Positions 52,018 to 60,448 of a DNA stretch of 61,503 nucleotides are shown one piece after another. Origin of the DNA: Cyanothece sp. BG0011. GTDB taxonomy: Bacteria; Cyanobacteriota; Cyanobacteriia; Cyanobacteriales; Microcystaceae. Made by a program: the position numbers and the translations under genes. The number at the start of each line of letters is the position of its first letter. The first letter of the stretch is position 1. A model generated the notes under the pieces. The model did no database searches. It was not told the origin of the DNA and saw nothing but the letters and a program-made list of their open reading frames with translations. The stretch lies in the NCBI RefSeq assembly GCF_003013815.1, contig NZ_PRLH01000050.1:1-61503 (forward strand), written 5' to 3'.

Positions 52018-54057
52018 TTATCTCCAATCCTCCCAATCATTATTAAAGATAGACGTATTAGGAAATGTTGTCGGATTGTTGTTAGCATCTAATTTTTGTC
52101 GTAAATCTTGTAACTTTTTCGAGCGAAAAATGGGTTCTTCAACTAATTGATAGGGTAAAATTTGCTCATCAATAGCAAAGGCCGCAGTCGTTCCAGCAGC
52201 AGCCCCGGAAGACCATTCAAACGAGTGTACCCGATAAGCGGCTGCAGCAATATGACTCACCGCAATGCTCTTCCCCGTTACCAGCAAATTATCGATGTTT
52301 TGAGGTAACATAGCCCGTAGAGGCACTTGGAAAGGATAAGCTTGACCTTGACCCATTCTTTCCCCTTTCCGCTCCGTATTCCCTGGTTTTTCCGCGGGAT
52401 ATTCCGTCATACAGGGATGAAAATCAATGGCATAATGACCAATACCCACAGAGTCAGGATAAATGGTCGATCGCTTGCGTCGAGTCACTTGTTCAGGAGA
52501 AGCATCCCCACTGAGGATCTTAAACCCTTCTAACCCGGCTAAAGCACCGTGTAAGCGACGATAGGTATCAGGAGAGAGGGTATTTTTATAATAATCATCT
52601 TGATAGTTGCGACGAGAAATATCAATTTCATTGACCATAAACCCATCTGCGTAAATAAATGATTCCCGGCCAATAATGCGCCTTGCTTCACGCATATAGG
52701 GATATTTCGATAACCCGTGAACCGTTCCCATGGGAGAGTCTAAACCGCTTAAATAAACATGATAGGGGTTTGGGGTTTTTACCCCCTCTCCTAACTGGGA
52801 GTCAGTGGTTCCCACCACTAACCAATAAAAATAACCGATAGAATGTTCTTCCCCTTTTCGTAAGGTTTCGGTCCGTAACCCCCCCATCCAGTTGCCGGGT
52901 TCGAGTTGACCCATTTCTTCTAGTTGTTGACGGGTATAAATAAGGTTATCTCTAGACGTACCGGGACGATAATCATTCCCCCAGGTCCAGTTTTGCATGG
53001 AAATGTCTCCAGGGGTGGGAACGGTGAAAGTCAGACCCCCAAAGGTCTTTTGCTCACCCTGTTGGGGACTCCAAATACGACGATAAGTATAGACTAAATC
53101 AAAATCTGCTAACCGTTCGAGTTCATAACTATAGTAAGGGGAATATTGAAGGTAAAAATCAGGTAATTCATAGGTTTGCCGCTCTTCGGTGGTTTCCATG
53201 GCAAAGGTATAAGTAAACCCTTGGGTGCAATAGGGATCACCCGTGGCACTCGAAGAAGAGGGTTCTAAATAGGAACGGGGATCGATCCCTAAACGGTAGG
53301 GAACATCCGCTAAAGCGATAATTTCCCCGGTTTCTGTGGCTTCTATGACGTACCAATCAGAGGGTTCAGGTTTATCATGAGGCTTGGGAATAAACTTGAT
53401 AATGGTTTTGTTGAATAACTTAGAATCTTCGTAGGTGTAAGCATCCTCGATGGTTTGGGAGAGGGGATAGGTATTTAAGGGGGGTGCGCCTTCTCTGGGG
53501 GTATGTTGAATGGCGATCGCACTCATGATCTGTTTTCCCGTTCCCCCGTTGGGATTTTTTTCGATGGTTAAATCTTTGATCACCGTTGAGGGGAACCAGT
53601 TAAGTTGTCCTCCTCCCTTTTTAGCGGCATCGTCTAACATGGCCTTGAGAATTTTATGACCATCTTCTGGCAGAAAACAAGACTCACTCACCCAACAGTC
53701 CCCGGGGTTAAGTTCCCCATAATAGTCTTTAATGCGTTCCCGTAATTCTAAATAACCCCGTGGATAGATTAACTGCGATCGCTGAGTAGGACGCTCATCT
53801 AGGGCCGAAGTTCCCTGAGAGGAGAGTTGTCCCCCAACCCAGTCAGTGATCTCGGTCAAACAGACGGTTTTCCCTGCCAATAAGCCCTCATAGGCGGCCG
53901 CTGTTCCTGCTAGTCCGCCCCCTACGACTAATAACTCACATTCTACGGTTTTGTCGGGGTTACGAGGGGGAGTAGCTACCGTTAAAGGAGTCATCATTTG
54001 CCACATCACTAAGGTTAACGGAAGGGTTGAAAAATAGCGACGGATACGATTGAGCAT
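52018..54057 (-). CDS. Exported FAD-dependent oxidoreductase
   Basis: 679 residues. A signal peptide (RIRRYFSTLPLTLVMWQMM, cleavage near residue 28) precedes a Rossmann fold ELLVVGGGLAGTAAAYEGLL that binds FAD. The C-terminal FAD-contact region reads NIDNLLVTGKSIAVSHIAAA. It belongs to a group of large bacterial flavoproteins annotated only as FAD-dependent oxidoreductase; the substrate is unknown. Presence of a signal peptide suggests periplasmic export, and because it binds a cofactor, possibly through the Tat pathway (Arg-Arg at residues 5-6), though no full Tat motif is present. It is the downstream neighbour of the small 54205-54480 gene. Confidence 0.75.
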   Translation of the reverse strand: MLNRIRRYFSTLPLTLVMWQMMTPLTVATPPRNPDKTVECELLVVGGGLAGTAAAYEGLLAGKTVCLTEITDWVGGQLSSQGTSALDERPTQRSQLIYPRGYLELRERIKDYYGELNPGDCWVSESCFLPEDGHKILKAMLDDAAKKGGGQLNWFPSTVIKDLTIEKNPNGGTGKQIMSAIAIQHTPREGAPPLNTYPLSQTIEDAYTYEDSKLFNKTIIKFIPKPHDKPEPSDWYVIEATETGEIIALADVPYRLGIDPRSYLEPSSSSATGDPYCTQGFTYTFAMETTEERQTYELPDFYLQYSPYYSYELERLADFDLVYTYRRIWSPQQGEQKTFGGLTFTVPTPGDISMQNWTWGNDYRPGTSRDNLIYTRQQLEEMGQLEPGNWMGGLRTETLRKGEEHSIGYFYWLVVGTTDSQLGEGVKTPNPYHVYLSGLDSPMGTVHGLSKYPYMREARRIIGRESFIYADGFMVNEIDISRRNYQDDYYKNTLSPDTYRRLHGALAGLEGFKILSGDASPEQVTRRKRSTIYPDSVGIGHYAIDFHPCMTEYPAEKPGNTERKGERMGQGQAYPFQVPLRAMLPQNIDNLLVTGKSIAVSHIAAAAYRVHSFEWSSGAAAGTTAAFAIDEQILPYQLVEEPIFRSKKLQDLRQKLDANNNPTTFPNTSIFNNDWEDWR

Positions 54058-54147
54058 AATCTGTGAGGAAGGGTTATCTAGATGATGAAGTAGCCTTGGT
54101 GTTATTTCTTATGTCTGCCATCGGCTCTGATTAGTTCCCTGAACAGC

Positions 54148-54179
54148 GTTAAACCCCGTCGTAACTGACGGGGTTTAAC
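54148..54179. terminator. Perfect 13-bp hairpin between minus-strand genes
   Basis: GTTAAACCCCGTC (54148-54160) pairs perfectly with GACGGGGTTTAAC (54167-54179) around GTAACT. There is no T-run on the minus strand, so it may be an attenuator or RNA-stabilising hairpin following the 54205-54480 gene rather than a simple terminator. Confidence 0.6.
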
Positions 54180-54204
54180 AAAATAGTTTGGCCTGATTTC
54201 AGAC

Positions 54205-54480
54205 TTAATCAATTTTTTCGAGTTGCCAAAGAATTTGATTTCCTTCTCGGCGAACCCGTGAAACAACCCAATTACGCCAAGACCAATGATCGCCACGACT
54301 GGTGACCGCACTGGCATTGATGTCCATTAAATCCGCTAATTCTGAGCTAGTGATTAAATAACCCTTATCAGCGATTTCATCAGCAATGCGTAGGGTTTCA
54401 ATCAGGTTTTGAATTTCAATGACTCTCTCTTCACGGGAGAGATCAAAGTCTTCAATTGTATTGACAGATGAGTCAATCAT
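54205..54480 (-). CDS. Small conserved protein with HTH-like region
   Basis: 91 residues: an acidic N-terminus (MIDSSVNTIEDFDLSREERV), a long helix with IQNLIETLRIADEIADKG, then YLITSSELADLMDINASAVTSRGDHWSWRNWVV. The middle part has the spacing of a helix-turn-helix, with the Trp-rich following strand of a winged helix. I recognise it as a conserved cyanobacterial hypothetical; a DNA-binding role is only suggested. A perfect hairpin follows the stop. An overlapping frame at 54102-54317 is not a separate gene. Confidence 0.6.
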   Translation of the reverse strand: MIDSSVNTIEDFDLSREERVIEIQNLIETLRIADEIADKGYLITSSELADLMDINASAVTSRGDHWSWRNWVVSRVRREGNQILWQLEKID

Positions 54481-54728
54481 AATAGTATCAACTTAAAATT
54501 GCAAAAGGGTGGTCTTGAGTAAACTATAAAGAAAGTCGCTAAGATTTCACGAATCTTGCTACTGTTTATCATAGCGACTTTTTGATAAAATATCAGTAAG
54601 GCTAGATTTTTTTTATCAAGAATGATTGACTTATATATTGATCTAAATCTTTATTATAAATTTCTAGGGGATTCTTGCCGAATAAAAAAGCTACCCTAAT
54701 TGAATGTGGCATCACTTCTTTTTGTCTG

Positions 54729-54757
54729 GCTAAAACGCATTTTAAATGCGTTTTAGC
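54729..54757. terminator. Perfect 14-bp palindrome GCTAAAACGCATTT/AAATGCGTTTTAGC
   Basis: A 14-bp perfect inverted repeat with a single central T, beginning 15 bp past the stop of the DAHP synthase gene. It resembles a cyanobacterial repeat sequence and may terminate aroF. The rest of the spacer 54481-54728 is AT-rich with no gene or other signal I can name. Confidence 0.65.
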
Positions 54758-54771
54758 TAAAGCCCATCACT

Positions 54772-55830
54772 TTACGCTAAAGCGACTTCTACTTGCGGCC
54801 AACGATTAACGGTGTTACCGATAATCGATAAATCTTGCATCACACGGTCAAACTTATCGGGGGTCAGAGATTGGGGTCCGTCGGATAAAGCTTTTGCCGG
54901 GTTAGGATGAACTTCTATCATCAACGAATCAGTTCCAGCTGCGATCGCCGCCGCCGCCATGGCGGGAACGTAATCGGATTTTCCGGTGCCGTGACTGGGG
55001 TCGATCATAATCGGTAAGTGAGTTAAAGACCGTAATACCGGCAACACTGATAAATCTAAGGTGTTACGGGTGTATTTGCCGTCAAAGGTGCGAATCCCTC
55101 TTTCACAGAGAATAACACGGGGGTTCCCTGCGGCCAAAACGTATTCAGCGGCCATTAACCATTCGTCGATGGTGGCTGACATTCCCCGTTTGAGTAAGAC
55201 GGGTTTATCTTGGGCCCCGACTTTTTTGAGGAGGGAGAAGTTTTGCATATTTCTCGCGCCCACTTGAACCACATCCGCCACTTCAGCGATTTTGTCTAAG
55301 TCCGCTGCGTCCATGACTTCTGTAATAATGCCGAGTCCACTGGCTTCTCTAGCGGCTGCTAATAATCCTAACGCGCTTTCTCCGTGGCCTTGGAAAGCGT
55401 AGGGGGAAGTCCGGGGTTTATAGGCCCCACCCCGTAAAAATTTTGCTCCGGCGGCTTTGACCCGTTTGGCGGTTTCGACGATCATGGCTTCGTTTTCCAC
55501 TGAACAAGGACCGGCCACCACGGCAACGGGATGATTTTTACCCACGGCCACTGGGCCATCTGGTGTCTCAATAATCACTTCGCTATATTCTCCGTGACGG
55601 TATTCCAAACTCGCCCGTTTGAAAGGTTGTTCGACCCGTAGAACATTTTCTATCCAAGGGCTGATTTCTTGGATTTGTAGGGGATCTAGGGAAGCGGTTT
55701 CTCCTACCAGGCCGATCACGACTTTGTGTTTACCGACGATTTTCTCAGGAGTTAATCCCCAATCTGTAAATTCCTGGTTAATACGTTCAATTTCATCTGC
55801 TGGTGAACCAACTTTCATAACAACGATCAT
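54772..55830 (-). CDS. aroF: 3-deoxy-7-phosphoheptulonate (DAHP) synthase
   Basis: 352 residues of the type I-beta DAHP synthase family. An N-terminal about 85-residue regulatory (ACT-like/ferredoxin-like) domain is followed by the barrel with VAGPCSVENEAM, LRGGAYKPRTSPYAFQG, VLLKRGMSATIDEWLMAAEY, and MIDPSHGTGKSDYV. It condenses phosphoenolpyruvate and erythrose-4-phosphate as the first step of the shikimate pathway to aromatic amino acids. The start ATG at 55830 follows AGAGGA ten bases upstream; the longer frame to 55902 is not conserved. A long palindrome follows its stop. Confidence 0.95.
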   Translation of the reverse strand: MIVVMKVGSPADEIERINQEFTDWGLTPEKIVGKHKVVIGLVGETASLDPLQIQEISPWIENVLRVEQPFKRASLEYRHGEYSEVIIETPDGPVAVGKNHPVAVVAGPCSVENEAMIVETAKRVKAAGAKFLRGGAYKPRTSPYAFQGHGESALGLLAAAREASGLGIITEVMDAADLDKIAEVADVVQVGARNMQNFSLLKKVGAQDKPVLLKRGMSATIDEWLMAAEYVLAAGNPRVILCERGIRTFDGKYTRNTLDLSVLPVLRSLTHLPIMIDPSHGTGKSDYVPAMAAAAIAAGTDSLMIEVHPNPAKALSDGPQSLTPDKFDRVMQDLSIIGNTVNRWPQVEVALA

Positions 55831-56012
55831 AATTTGTTTTCCTCTAGGGTCAATGATAGGGGGTGTTTGGATTTTGTTCTTTTTGTTTCCCTTGTGAGTC
55901 AATTAAATAACCCGTAGGTATATTCACCTTCTGGGTTATTGATAATACTATAATAATAATTGATTTTCGTTTCATTTATTAACTAATTCTTTAATAACCC
56001 GTTATCCGTTGT

Positions 56013-56047
56013 CAGTGACCTGTGACCTGTGAACAGTTATCAGTTAT
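56013..56047. repeat. Heptamer array (CAGTGAC-type)n
   Basis: Five 7-bp units: CAGTGAC, CTGTGAC, CTGTGAA, CAGTTAT, CAGTTAT. It ends 41 bp before the stop codon end of the SRPBCC gene on the minus strand, that is, just downstream of that gene. Confidence 0.75.
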
Positions 56048-56087
56048 TAACCCTTTAGAAGTTAGCCTTAATTTTACCTTGTTGATT

Positions 56088-56555
56088 CTATCTTCTCTCT
56101 TCTCTGTGTTCACTGTTTAACATTTTTTGAGTGATTTCGTGACGATAACTAAACATATCTTGCAGACGAAAGTCAACCCACCACCCAATTAAAATTTCTA
56201 CAATTCTACCCCCAGGAATTTCGTATTTAATTTCGTCGGTTAATTCTGTTTGATCGTTTTTTGGAGTAAATTGATGACGGTGTTCCCAAGATTTCAAAGG
56301 ACCAATTTCTTGGATATCGACAAATAAATAGGGCTGATTACATTCAGTATGACGGGCTAACCAACGAATGGGAATAAACCCTAACATCAATTGGAATTCT
56401 GTGATAGCACCCATATCTAACCCTCCTTCTCGTTTGACAATTTTAACGGGTTGCCACGGTGGGGTTAAAATATCTAAAACATCAGGACGTTCGTGAAATT
56501 CCCAGACTTTTTCTATGGGGGCATCAATGAGGCTTGTTTTTTTAAAGGTTAACAT
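56088..56555 (-). CDS. SRPBCC (START-like) ligand-binding domain protein
   Basis: 155 residues with the SRPBCC/polyketide-cyclase fold pattern: start TFKKTSLIDAPIEKVWEFHE, middle TEFQLMLGFIPIRWLARH, and long final helix FRLQDMFSYRHEITQKML. Proteins like this bind a hydrophobic ligand in a central cavity; this single-domain form is widespread in cyanobacteria with no fixed function. It lies between the DAHP synthase and helix-hairpin-helix genes on the same strand; a 48-bp gap to the latter. Confidence 0.83.
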   Translation of the reverse strand: MLTFKKTSLIDAPIEKVWEFHERPDVLDILTPPWQPVKIVKREGGLDMGAITEFQLMLGFIPIRWLARHTECNQPYLFVDIQEIGPLKSWEHRHQFTPKNDQTELTDEIKYEIPGGRIVEILIGWWVDFRLQDMFSYRHEITQKMLNSEHREERR

Positions 56556-56603
56556 TTTTGATTGAAAAGGCAGGAGGATTTTAAAGCTAGTTTGAATCCG
56601 AAC

Positions 56604-57143
56604 TTAAAAAGTAATATAGTGCATTAATTCTTCTATTATTGTAGCATCTAATTGCAATCTTTTTTGTAAATCAATTAAATTTTTATATTTTCCTTTTTCT
56701 TGGCGATCGCTGATTATTTTTTGGATAATATTATTAGAAATTGTCGGGATTTCTTGCATTTTTGCTGAGGTTGCTGTATTAATATTTATTTTTTTCGGGT
56801 TGATTAAACTATCGGGATCGTAATAAGAAAAGGTTAAAATTGGCTTTAAGGGTTGGAGACGGGATAGGGGAATATTTAAGGCTGCCGCCATATCTTCTAT
56901 GGATAAAATTTCTACCCCTGTTTGTACTAATTCTACCAAATTTCTAGCTTGATGAATTGAGATCCCAGGTAATCTTAATAAGTCGTCGATAGTGGCTTGC
57001 GTTATATCAATTTTTATCCCTAACTCCGTTGCGATCGCAATTTCTTCTAGGGACTGAAACCGATAAAAAGGATCACTTTCTATTTGTTGACGAAGCTTTC
57101 TTTTACGAGGATTAAATTGTTGAGAAAAGGAGCTAAAAACCAT
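56604..57143 (-). CDS. Helix-hairpin-helix DNA-binding protein (ComEA-like domains)
   Basis: 179 residues with two helix-hairpin-helix units, DITQATIDDLLRLPGISIHQARNLVEL and NINTATSAKMQEIPTISNNIIQKIISDRQEKG, both of the ComEA type. There is no signal peptide or membrane helix, so it is not a classical competence receptor; it would act in the cytoplasm or as part of a DNA repair or uptake complex. The N-terminal 45 residues are basic (NPRKRKLRQQ). It is followed downstream by the SRPBCC gene. Confidence 0.8.
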   Translation of the reverse strand: MVFSSFSQQFNPRKRKLRQQIESDPFYRFQSLEEIAIATELGIKIDITQATIDDLLRLPGISIHQARNLVELVQTGVEILSIEDMAAALNIPLSRLQPLKPILTFSYYDPDSLINPKKININTATSAKMQEIPTISNNIIQKIISDRQEKGKYKNLIDLQKRLQLDATIIEELMHYITF

Positions 57144-57249
57144 GATTTTAGGAGTTAACGAGTCAATTTTTTCATGAGAATCAATCCTTATCTATTCTGT
57201 TAGTACAAATTTTCTTAGCCTGATATCATACACTTTAATTAATCACTGT

Positions 57250-57660
57250 TTAATTAATTCTATCTAACAATTTACGGCGTTTTTGTTCAAATTCGTAGTC
57301 GGAAACTAACCCTTCTTCTCGTAGTTTATCCAGTTCCCGTAACCCTTCAGAAATGACATTGACTTGTAGGGGTTCTATGTGTTGCTTATAGACTGTATGA
57401 GGATCACTTTCTAAGTTGTTAAATTGATCATTAAACTGATCGGCTCCCTGTATAAAATACCATACCGCATCAATGGCACAAGCAATAGTGGGTATGGGAG
57501 TATTCCATAATAATAAATAAATGACACCCCATAGGGGTTGGCCTAAGTAAAATTTATGCACACCAGCGATCGGCCACGGTACAATAGTAGAGACTAAAGC
57601 GAGGATGATCCCCACTTTACGGCTTTTTGGGTGATTTAGTAGCTTTTCCAATTGTTCCAT
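57250..57660 (-). CDS. TM2-domain protein with C-terminal SHOCT-like motif
   Basis: 136 residues. The TM2 domain is clear: two helices joined by a short turn, with VPWPIAGVHKFYLGQPLWGVIY and a second helix ending AIDAVWYFIQG. The last 35 residues (LRELDKLREEGLVSDYEFEQKRRKLLDRI) are the SHOCT oligomerisation motif. I chose the ATG at 57660; the longer frame (to 57714) adds an unconserved segment. TM2 proteins are widespread small membrane proteins of unsettled role. Confidence 0.82.
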   Translation of the reverse strand: MEQLEKLLNHPKSRKVGIILALVSTIVPWPIAGVHKFYLGQPLWGVIYLLLWNTPIPTIACAIDAVWYFIQGADQFNDQFNNLESDPHTVYKQHIEPLQVNVISEGLRELDKLREEGLVSDYEFEQKRRKLLDRIN

Positions 57661-57757
57661 TGGGGTTAAGCAGATGGATGGACAAAACCAGTCTACTGTA
57701 AAAGACGGTTTCAAGCAGGGACAGTTCCCAGGGGTTTAGGGTGAAACTGAAAGAGGA

Positions 57758-57771
57758 TACGGTAAACCGTA
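57758..57771. promoter_or_regulatory. Palindrome TACGGTAAACCGTA, possible operator
   Basis: A perfect inverted repeat, TACGGT and ACCGTA with AA between, in the promoter region shared by the divergent TM2 gene (57660) and DUF1825 gene (57855). It could be an operator; no regulator is known for it. Confidence 0.35.
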
Positions 57772-57854
57772 GTTTTCAATCTGTTTCAACTGCTTTACAA
57801 TTAAAAGTGTTTAGCTTATAGTCAATCGTAATTAATAACATAGGGAAGATAATC

Positions 57855-58172
57855 ATGGGATTTTTTGATTCTGAAGTGGTTCAAGAAGAAGCTAAAAAGT
57901 TGTTTGAAGATTATCAATCTTTGATACAATTAGGAGGAGAATATGGTAAATTTGACCGTGAAGGTAAAAAGATTTTCATTGATCAAATGGAAGCCCTCAT
58001 GGACCGCTATAAAATTTTTATGAAACGGTTTGAATTATCAGAAGATTTTATGGCACAAATGACAGTTCAACAGTTAAAAACTCAGTTAGGCCAGTTTGGG
58101 ATGACTCCCCAACAAATGTTTGATCAAATGAATATGACATTAGAACGGATGAAGTCTGAAATTGAAAATTAG
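57855..58172 (+). CDS. DUF1825 family protein
   Basis: 105 residues, entirely helical and charged, starting GFFDSEVVQEEAKKLFEDYQ with a later AQMTVQQLKTQLGQFGMTPQQMFDQM. The length and order match DUF1825, a family found in nearly all cyanobacteria and with no established function. AGGGAAG lies about nine bases before the ATG. It is divergent from the TM2-domain gene, with a palindrome (57758) between. Confidence 0.88.
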   Translation: MGFFDSEVVQEEAKKLFEDYQSLIQLGGEYGKFDREGKKIFIDQMEALMDRYKIFMKRFELSEDFMAQMTVQQLKTQLGQFGMTPQQMFDQMNMTLERMKSEIEN

Positions 58173-58235
58173 GTTTAAGTTTTTACTGAAATCAAAAATC
58201 ATTTAAACTATAAAACATAAAGATAGTAAACATAA

Positions 58236-58355
58236 GTTAGGTTGAGGAACGAAACCGAAAGAAAACCCGTCATAACACAAGAATGTGGTGGGTTGAGACG
58301 GATTATTATATTTTTGCAATATACCTCAATGATAGCCGTCTAACCCAACCTAACA
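58236..58355. repeat. GTTAGGTTG inverted-repeat element
   Basis: Ends GTTAGGTTGAGG (58236-58247) and CAACCTAAC (58347-58355) are inverted repeats enclosing a 100-bp interior that also contains GGTGGGTTGAG. It is like the GTTAGGTTGAGGAACGAAACC cyanobacterial repeats. It fills most of the spacer before lhgO, and the ORF that starts at 58283 reads through it without coding meaning. Confidence 0.7.
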
Positions 58356-58378
58356 CTAAACTTAAGCCTAATAAAATT

Positions 58379-59567
58379 ATGTATGATTTTGCTGTTATCG
58401 GTGGAGGTATTGTCGGACTTTCCACGGCCATGATGTTAGGAAAAAAGTTTCCTGATGCGTCATTAGTTATCATTGAAAAAGAAAGTAAAGTAGCGTTTCA
58501 TCAAACGGGCCATAATAGCGGCGTTATCCATTCTGGAATCTATTATAAACCCGGCAGTTTTAAAGCCAAGTTTACCCGCGCCGGTAGTCAGTCAATGGTG
58601 GAATTTTGTCAAAAACATGATATTCCTCATGAGGTGTGTGGTAAAGTTATTGTTGCCACCCAAGAAAAGGAGTTACCCCTATTAGATAATCTCTATCAAC
58701 GGGGGTTAGAAAATGGTCTCCAGGTGAAGAAAATACCCCCCGAAGCAGTGAAAGAAAAGGAACCCTATGTGAGTTGTTTAGCTGGAATTTACGTTCCTAC
58801 TTCTGGCATTGCTGACTATAAAAAAGTATGCGAAAAATATGCAGAAATCATTGAACAACAAGGGGGAGAAATTCGGTTTAATACTAAAGTGTTGAAGATA
58901 AATAATAGTAATAATTATAAGTTTTTAGAAACCAGTCAAGGGGAGATTAAAGCCAAATTTATTATCAATTGTGGGGGGTTATATAGCGATCGCCTGGCGC
59001 AACTGGATGGAGTGAACCCCCAGGCAAAAATCGTCCCCTTTCGCGGTGAATATTATCAATTAACCCCCGAAAAAACGCTATTTAGTCAAAAGTCTCATTT
59101 ATCCCGTTCCTAACCCAGCCTTTCCCTTTTTGGGGGTGCATTTCACCAAAATGATCGACGGAACCATTCACGCTGGACCCAATGCGGTGTTAAGTTTGAA
59201 ACGGGAAGGGTATAAAAAGACAGATTTTGATCTCAAGGAGTTTGCTGAGGTGATGGCCTATCCTGGGTTTTGGAAACTGGCAGCCAAACACGCCGATGAG
59301 GGGATCAAGGAAATTGTGCGATCGTTTAGTAAAGCTGCTTTTGTTCATAGTTTACAGCAATTAATCCCAGAGGTGACGGATAACGATATACTCCCTTGTG
59401 AAGCCGGGGTACGGGCCCAAGCTTTGCGGAGGGATGGTCAGTTAGTGGAAGATTTCTTAATGATCCAAGATGAACAGTCTTTGCACGTTTGTAACGCACC
59501 GTCGCCGGCCGCCACTGCATCCTTAGAAATTGGTAAATATATCGTCGCACAAATTCCGTCCCATTAG
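58379..59567 (+). pseudogene. lhgO: L-2-hydroxyglutarate oxidase, split by a frameshift
   Basis: The first frame, starting at ATG 58379, gives FAVIGGGIVGLSTAMMLG (FAD Rossmann motif), QTGHNSGVIHSGIYY and the region up to PFRGEYYQLTPEKTLFSQK, then stops after SHLSRS at 59113. The reading picks up in the next frame with SLIYPVPNPAFPFLGVHFTK and runs to 59567, ending in the usual FAD-binding C-terminus (APSPAATASLEIG). Adding one A in the run of four A at 59088-59091 restores one open frame of about 396 residues, the normal length. It is therefore either a real one-base deletion (pseudogene) or a homopolymer sequencing error. The enzyme oxidises L-2-hydroxyglutarate to 2-oxoglutarate. Confidence 0.85.
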
Positions 59568-60373
59568 CTGACGGGAAAAAAGAGACGAATATAAGTGGAG
59601 ATCATGGTTTCTCCCCAAAATAAACTTAACATGGCACCCAAGGCTAAAAACGGACCAAAGGGAAAGGGATGACGGCGATCGATAAATCCTAAGATCATTC
59701 CTCCCATACCAAAAATAGAACCCACTAAACAAGCTAAAAAACTGGTGACTAACAGATATTTCCACCCTAACCAAGCTCCAAGCATGGCAGCTAACTTAGA
59801 ATCTCCTCCCCCTAAGGCCTGTTGACCTAATACTAATGTACCCCCCAAACCAATGAGATCAAATAACCAAATTCCTAACACTGCACTGACAACACCAGTC
59901 ATCAAATATTCAGGGGTTTGCGCCACTTGCCAACCCATCACCCCTTGAAAGATCAACCCTAATACTAACCCTGACTTGGTTAAGACTCCTGGTAAGGTCA
60001 TGGTATCAAAATCAATCATGGATAAGGCCACTAACCAACTGATCAACACCCAATAAGCGAGGGTTGCAAGGGTAAATTGATATTGCCAAAAGACGAAACA
60101 AAATAATAGACCGGTAACCCCTTCTACCAAAGGATAACGCATGGAAATGGGCGCACGACACCACCGACAGCGGCCCCGTAACCATAACCATCCTAACACT
60201 GGCACATTCTCTGTTTTTCCTAACCGGTGTCCACAATGGGGACATCGAGAAGGAGGATGAATTAAGGAGAGTCCTTCGGGTAAGCGATAAATAACAACAT
60301 TGAGGAAGCTACCAATGCAAGCACCGAACACAAACACAAAAGGAAGGGTAATGACCGCAGTTAATAAATCCAT
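59564..60373 (-). CDS. pilD: Prepilin peptidase/N-methyltransferase (PilD type)
   Basis: About 269 residues with several membrane helices. The start has FGACIGSFLNVVIYRLPEG. A cytoplasmic zinc domain with CPHC and CRWC is followed by the aspartic protease motifs: SMIDFDTMTLP and GGGDSKLAAML, the GxGD catalytic Asp. It cleaves and methylates type IV prepilins, needed for pili, motility and DNA uptake. I prefer the ATG at 60373, because AAAGG then lies six bases upstream; the ATG at 60379 is too close to it. Its stop overlaps the convergent lhgO stop by four bases. Confidence 0.92.
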   Translation of the reverse strand: MDLLTAVITLPFVFVFGACIGSFLNVVIYRLPEGLSLIHPPSRCPHCGHRLGKTENVPVLGWLWLRGRCRWCRAPISMRYPLVEGVTGLLFCFVFWQYQFTLATLAYWVLISWLVALSMIDFDTMTLPGVLTKSGLVLGLIFQGVMGWQVAQTPEYLMTGVVSAVLGIWLFDLIGLGGTLVLGQQALGGGDSKLAAMLGAWLGWKYLLVTSFLACLVGSIFGMGGMILGFIDRRHPFPFGPFLALGAMLSLFWGETMISTYIRLFFPVS

Positions 60374-60420
60374 ATTCATCCTTTGACTCGTTAGTTATTA
60401 ATTATCGGCCACGGGTCACT

Positions 60421-60448
60421 CACTGGTCACTGGTTACTGGTCACTGAA
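60421..60448. repeat. Heptamer array (CACTGGT)n reaching into a coding end
   Basis: Four 7-bp units, CACTGGT, CACTGGT, TACTGGT, CACTGAA, related to the TGGTCAC array at 33125. On the minus strand the array encodes the last residues of the MerR/resolvase-like protein (YSVTSNQ) and its stop codon, so repeat expansion has reached a protein's C-terminus. Confidence 0.75.

Noticed and set aside
54102-54317. Minus-strand ORF overlapping the small HTH-like gene
   Set aside because: It is in another frame of 54205-54480 and has no plausible protein features.
58283-58378. N-terminal extension of lhgO
   Set aside because: It translates the inverted-repeat element; the flavoprotein starts MYDFAVIGGG at 58379.
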